From: JAPSGM01 sp036556985
Lineage (GTDB): Bacteria > Chloroflexota > Limnocylindria > QHBO01
Assembly: GCA_036556985.1 (NCBI GenBank)
Contig: DATBIK010000055.1
Coordinates: forward strand, 1 to 16,922
DNA: 16,922 nt
Direction: 5' to 3'
In this document: positions 13,513-16,922 of the stretch, piece by piece
Position numbering within the stretch: position 1 is the first letter of the stretch
How the letters are laid out: each line of letters starts with the position of its first letter
Notes under the pieces: model-generated
Told to the model about the DNA's origin: nothing
Databases searched by the model: none
What the model saw: the letters and a program-made list of their open reading frames with translations, nothing else
Program-made: the position numbers and the translations under genes

Positions 13513-14295
13513 CTACCGCTCGGTGAGGATCTCGGGCCCCGACTCGCCAACCGCGATGGTGTTCTCGAAATGGGCCGCCAGGCTGCCGTCGGCGGTCACC
13601 ACCGTCCAGTTGTCGGGCAGCACGCGCACGTCGTCGTCGCCGAGCGTGAACATCGGCTCGATGGCGAAGCACATCCCCGCCTCGATCCGCAGGCCGGTCC
13701 CCGCGCGCCCGTAGTTCGGCACCTGGGGGTCCTCGTGCATGGACTGGCCGATGCCGTGGCCGACGAACGGCCGGACGATCCCGTAGCCGTGCTCGTGGGC
13801 GACCGCCTCGATGGCGGCTCCCACGTCGCCGAGCCGGTTCCCGGGGACAGCGGCGGCGATCCCGGCCTCCATCCCCCGCCGCGTGGCGCGGATCAGCTGC
13901 TCCACCTCCGGCGGGGGCGTGCCCACGTAGAAGGTGCGGGCGCAGTCGGCGTGCCACCCCTCCCAGATGCAGCCCACGTCCAGGCTGACGAGGTCACCTT
14001 CCGCGATCCGTCGACGTCGCGACGGGATGCCGTGCACGACCTCGTCGTTCAGCGAGGCGCAGATCGACCCCGGGAATGGCGGGTTGCTGCCGTACCCGAG
14101 GAAGGAGGGCACGGCGTCGCCGGCGCGAATGATCTCCTCGGCCATGGCGTCCAGCTCGCCCGTCGTGACACCCGGGCGCAGCGCGCGCTCGAAGGCCTCG
14201 AGCACGTCGACGAGGATCTGCCCGGCGTGGCGCATGCGCGCGACCTCATCGGGTCGCTTGATCGTGACCATCGAGGCGCGGGATGGCATGCCCAT
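13513..14295 (-). CDS. map: Type I methionine aminopeptidase
   Basis: The 260-residue metalloenzyme removes the initiator Met from nascent proteins. All expected active-site residues are present: His88 (V-V-H-G-I-P), metal ligands Asp106 (S-L-D-V-G), Asp117 (H-A-D-C-A-R-T-F), His180 (G-H-G-I-G), Glu213 (A-I-E-P-M) and Glu244 (F-E-N-T-I), with His187 in S-M-H-E. It has no N-terminal zinc or SH3-binding extension, so it is the short class Ia form. The ATG at 14295 shares a base with the adk stop (TGATG). In-frame ATGs at 14289 and 14271 are also possible; the last gives M-V-T-I-K-R-P, close to the family start. The frame also opens upstream through adk but is a shadow there. It is the last gene before the 294-base gap. 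Confidence 0.96.
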   Translation of the reverse strand: MGMPSRASMVTIKRPDEVARMRHAGQILVDVLEAFERALRPGVTTGELDAMAEEIIRAGDAVPSFLGYGSNPPFPGSICASLNDEVVHGIPSRRRRIAEGDLVSLDVGCIWEGWHADCARTFYVGTPPPEVEQLIRATRRGMEAGIAAAVPGNRLGDVGAAIEAVAHEHGYGIVRPFVGHGIGQSMHEDPQVPNYGRAGTGLRIEAGMCFAIEPMFTLGDDDVRVLPDNWTVVTADGSLAAHFENTIAVGESGPEILTER

Positions 14296-14978
14296 CAACG
14301 CACCGTCGCCAGGATGGCGTCGGCGACGTCGTCGATCGGCCGGTCGCCATCGATCCGCTCGAGGACGCCGGCGCGCTGGTAGTGCTCGACGACCTCCCGC
14401 ATCGGCGGCGTCTGCTTCGCGAGGCGGGCGCGCACGACCTCGGGCCGGTCGTCGTCGCGCTGGGCGAGCGCCGCGCCGTCCTTGTCGCAGGCGCCCGGCT
14501 TCGCGGGCGGGTCCGAGCGAAGGTGGTACGGCGTGCCGCACTCGGGGCACACCCAGCGGCCGCTCACCCGCTCGACGAGCTCGTCGGTCGGCACGTCGAT
14601 GAAGATGGCGCGGCCGATCCGCTCGCCGCGCTGCGCGAGCTCCGCGTCGAGCGCGGTGGCCTGGGCGGCCGTGCGCGGGAAACCGTCGAGGATCGCCCCG
14701 CGCGCGGCGGCGGATTTGGCGAGCTCGTCCATGAACATCGCGATCGTGACGTCGTCCGGCACCAGGTCGCCGCGCTCCATGTACTCCCGCGCCTGCTCGC
14801 CGAGCGGTGTCCCGTCGCGCAGCGCCTGGCGGAAGAGGTTGCCCGACGCGAGGTGGACCAGGCCGAGCTCCTGGGACAGGTGCTCCGCCTGGGTCCCCTT
14901 GCCGGCGCCCACGGCGCCGATCAGGAGCAGCAGCTGCCGCCCCTCGGGCGCGGCGAGGCCGGCGCCCGCATCGGTCAC
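14295..14978 (-). CDS. adk: Adenylate kinase with zinc-type LID
   Basis: The 227-residue enzyme balances AMP, ADP and ATP. The P-loop is G-A-V-G-A-G-K-G-T-Q (21-30), where most family members have G-P-P-G at the front. The AMP-binding D-G-F-P-R-T is at 98-103. The long LID domain carries Cys144, Cys147, Cys164 and Asp167, the Cys3-Asp zinc set known from Bacillus subtilis Adk. The Arg-rich Q-R-D-D-D-R-P-E segment follows. The GTG start overlaps the secY stop (GTGA, 14975-14978) and adds about 15 residues before the first strand; a shorter start cannot be excluded. The order secY-adk-map is common in Gram-positive-type bacteria. Its stop overlaps map by one base. Confidence 0.97.
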   Translation of the reverse strand: MTDAGAGLAAPEGRQLLLLIGAVGAGKGTQAEHLSQELGLVHLASGNLFRQALRDGTPLGEQAREYMERGDLVPDDVTIAMFMDELAKSAAARGAILDGFPRTAAQATALDAELAQRGERIGRAIFIDVPTDELVERVSGRWVCPECGTPYHLRSDPPAKPGACDKDGAALAQRDDDRPEVVRARLAKQTPPMREVVEHYQRAGVLERIDGDRPIDDVADAILATVR

Positions 14979-16258
14979 CGGATGAAGCCCTCGTAGTGGC
15001 GCATCAGCATCTGGGCCTCGAGCTGCTTCATGGTCTCGACCACGACGCTCACCACGATGAGGATGCTCGTGCCGCCCAGCTGGAGCGCCTCGGTGCCGGG
15101 GATGATCACCGACACGATGAGCGGCAGCACGGCGATCGAGGCGAGGAACAGCGCGCCGCCCAGCGTGATCCGGTTCGTCACCCGCGACAGGAACTCCTCG
15201 GTCGGCCGCCCGGGGCGGATGCCGGGGATGAAGCCGCCGTTCTTGCGCAGGTAGTCGGCGGTCTGGTCAGGGCGGAACTGGAATGCCGTGTAGAAGTACG
15301 TGAAGAACACGACGAGGATGAAATAGAGCACCCCGTACACGAGCACGTTGTTCGAGCTCAGGTTGTTCACCACCCATTGCGCCGCGCCCTGCACCCAGTC
15401 GATGTCGCTCGCGGTGAAGTACTGGGCGATCTGCGCCGGGAAGAGCAGGATGCTGATGGCGAAGATGATCGGGATCACGCCGGCCATAGTCACCTTGAGC
15501 GGCAGGTACTGGGTCTGGCCCTGGTACATGCGCCGGCCGCGGACGCGGCTGGCGTACTGGACCGGGATCCTGCGCTGGCCCTCGTTGATGAACACGACGC
15601 CGGCGATGACGATGATCGAGATGATGATGAACGGGATGATCCGCACCAGGCCGTCCGGGCCGGTGACGATCGGTCCCGCCTGGTCGGGGATGCGCCCCAC
15701 GATGCCGGCGAAGATGATGAAGCTGATGCCGTTGCCAAGGCCGCGCTCGCTGATGAGCTCGCCGAGCCACATGAGCAGGATCGTGCCGGCCGTGAAGCTG
15801 ATGAGCAGGGCCGCCTTCTCAAAGCTGAACAGGTCGGACTGCGGGATGACGCCGTTCGCCTCGAGCAGGACGCTGAAGCCGTAGCCCTGGGCGAAGGCCA
15901 GCGGGACGGTCAGGAGTCGGGTGTACTGGTTGATGCGGTTGCGCCCGTACTCGCCTTCGCGCGCGAGCTCCCCGAGGCTCGGGATCACGCCCTGCATCAG
16001 CTGCATGATGATGCTGGCGTTGATGTAGGGGTTCACCCCCATGCCGATGATGGATGCCGTCGCCAGCCCGCCGCCACTGAACAGGTCGAGCAGGCCGAGC
16101 AGCTGGTTCGACTCGAACAGCTGCGACAGGCGTGCCTGGTCCACGTTCGGGACCGGCACGTTGGTGAGCACCCGAAAGATCAGCAGGATCCCGAGCGTGA
16201 AGAGGATCTTGCGCCGGATGTCCGGCGCGCGGAAGGCGGTGACGAGCGACTCGATCAC
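14975..16258 (-). CDS. secY: Protein translocase subunit SecY
   Basis: The 427-residue protein is the channel of the SecYEG translocon in the cytoplasmic membrane. It has about ten hydrophobic segments and family motifs: N-V-P-V-P-N-V-D in the first half, the plug-region F-S-G-G-G-L, G-V-N-P-Y-I-N-A-S-I-I-M-Q-L (TM2), G-L-G-N-G-I-S-F-I-I-F (TM4-5), P-V-Q-Y-A-S-R-V-R-G and Y-L-P-L-K-V-T-M-A-G-V-I-P-I-I-F-A (6/5 loop to TM7), and F-F-T-Y-F-Y-T-A-F-Q-F with the G-G-F-I-P-G-I-R-P-G loop. The GTG start at 16258 abuts the rplO TAG directly, with only a weak purine-rich stretch upstream. The stop overlaps adk by four bases. Confidence 0.98.
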   Translation of the reverse strand: MIESLVTAFRAPDIRRKILFTLGILLIFRVLTNVPVPNVDQARLSQLFESNQLLGLLDLFSGGGLATASIIGMGVNPYINASIIMQLMQGVIPSLGELAREGEYGRNRINQYTRLLTVPLAFAQGYGFSVLLEANGVIPQSDLFSFEKAALLISFTAGTILLMWLGELISERGLGNGISFIIFAGIVGRIPDQAGPIVTGPDGLVRIIPFIIISIIVIAGVVFINEGQRRIPVQYASRVRGRRMYQGQTQYLPLKVTMAGVIPIIFAISILLFPAQIAQYFTASDIDWVQGAAQWVVNNLSSNNVLVYGVLYFILVVFFTYFYTAFQFRPDQTADYLRKNGGFIPGIRPGRPTEEFLSRVTNRITLGGALFLASIAVLPLIVSVIIPGTEALQLGGTSILIVVSVVVETMKQLEAQMLMRHYEGFIR

Positions 16259-16922
16259 CTAGGACTCGCTCTCGCTGTCGGCTCCCGATTCGGTCTCAGT
16301 GTCCGATCCTGTCTCGGCCTCTTCCGTCGGCTCGTCGGGGCCCGATGCCGCGGCGCTCGCCGCGGTGGGCTCAGCGTCCGCCTCGGCGGCGGCTGGAGCC
16401 TCGCTCGCGTCGGCCTTCGCCTCCGCCTTCGCGACGCGCTTCCCGGCCTTCTCCTCGGCCTTCGCCTCGGCGGCCTTCGCCTCGGCGGCCTCGGCCGCCT
16501 CGTCGATCGGCGCCCCGTCCGGCCAGCTGATGCGCTGGGCCGTGCTGCCGGCGGCCGCCAGCTTCTCGAGCGCCGAGCGGGTGAATGCGTGGGCGTGGAT
16601 GGTCACGCCCTTCGGGGCGTCGCCGCCGCCGAGGATCTTCACCGGCCGCGCCTTCGTCTTCGAGGCACGCAGCAAGCCGTCGTGCACGAGCACGTCCGGG
16701 GTGATGAGCGTCCCCGACGCGGCCTCGGCCAGGCGGCCGAGGTTCACGCCGGCGTACTCGACCCGGAAACGGTTCTTGAAACCGTGGAGCTTGGGGGTGC
16801 GGACGTGGAGCGGCGTCTGGCCGCCCTCGAACCAGGCAGGGATGCTGCTCCCGGACCGGCTCTTCTGGCCCTTCGTCCCGCGGCCGGCGGTCTTGCCGCG
16901 GCCCGAGCCGTGGCCACGGCCG
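16259..16922 (-). CDS. rplO: 50S ribosomal protein L15, with long acidic tail (5' end beyond window)
   Basis: The visible part is 220 codons plus stop; the N-terminus lies past base 16922. It begins within G-R-G-H-G-S-G-R-G-K-T-A-G-R-G-T-K-G-Q-K, the glycine/basic signature of L15, followed by W-F-E-G-G-Q-T-P-L and P-K-L-H-G-F-K-N-R-F. The globular core has V-K-I-L-G-G-G and V-T-I-H-A-H-A-F-T-R-S-A, and ends near A-G-S-T-A-Q-R-I. L15 normally stops about here. This protein instead continues some 83 residues (about 16259-16510) of Ala/Glu/Lys repeats such as A-E-A-K-A, then Glu/Ser/Thr residues. The frame is uninterrupted to TAG, directly abutting secY. An internal GTG at 16747 is not the start, because L15 homology continues upstream. 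Confidence 0.96.
   Translation of the reverse strand, partial: GRGHGSGRGKTAGRGTKGQKSRSGSSIPAWFEGGQTPLHVRTPKLHGFKNRFRVEYAGVNLGRLAEAASGTLITPDVLVHDGLLRASKTKARPVKILGGGDAPKGVTIHAHAFTRSALEKLAAAGSTAQRISWPDGAPIDEAAEAAEAKAAEAKAEEKAGKRVAKAEAKADASEAPAAAEADAEPTAASAAASGPDEPTEEAETGSDTETESGADSESES

Noticed and set aside
1..16922. Mobile elements, CRISPR arrays, tRNA or rRNA genes
   Set aside because: No transposase or integrase motif, regularly spaced repeat, or tRNA/rRNA-like sequence was seen. The whole window is accounted for by conserved minus-strand genes and short gaps.

Overview
The window is 16.9 kb of high-GC, gene-dense bacterial chromosome. Every supported gene lies on the minus strand, so transcription runs from base 16922 towards base 1. 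It carries core housekeeping genes and shows no mobile element, CRISPR array, tRNA or rRNA. The organism is probably a high-GC Gram-positive-type (Terrabacteria) bacterium. It has a Firmicutes/Chloroflexota-like order (rpsM-rpsK-rpsD-rpoA-rplQ-truA-rplM-rpsI) and makes c-di-AMP with CdaA, whereas Actinobacteria usually use DisA. Chloroflexota fits best in my view, but this is inference and no phylogeny was run.

Region A (16922-13513) is the tail of the large ribosomal protein operon: rplO (start outside the window), secY, adk and map. These genes abut or overlap. L15 carries an unusual alanine/glutamate/serine-rich tail of about 83 residues. A 294-base gap (13219-13512) follows and is the longest non-coding stretch. 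It holds a good candidate sigma-70 type promoter (TTGCAC, 17 bases, TATACT).

Region B (13218-8372) is the alpha operon, infA-rpmJ-rpsM-rpsK-rpsD-rpoA-rplQ, continuing into truA-rplM-rpsI. It makes IF-1, L36, S13, S11, S4, the RNA polymerase alpha subunit, L17, tRNA pseudouridine synthase A, L13 and S9. A strong GC hairpin at 8320-8345 closes it. An extended -10 promoter begins right at the end of that hairpin's short T run.

Region C (8274-1) is a cell-envelope operon: cdaA-cdaR-glmM-glmS-acpS-nnrD-alr and a macrodomain gene cut by the window edge. It links c-di-AMP synthesis and its regulator with glucosamine-phosphate production for peptidoglycan, acyl carrier protein activation, repair of damaged NAD(P)H, and D-alanine supply. 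Most junctions are stop/start overlaps of 1 or 4 bases, which suggests one transcript with translational coupling.

Most of the window is conventional. The item most worth following is the last gene. It is a macrodomain protein whose ADP-ribose-binding motifs are all degenerate, and its start codon overlaps the alr stop codon. Other oddities are the L15 and RpoA acidic tails, TTG starts on infA and rpsM, a variant P-loop in Adk, and a back-to-back terminator and promoter.
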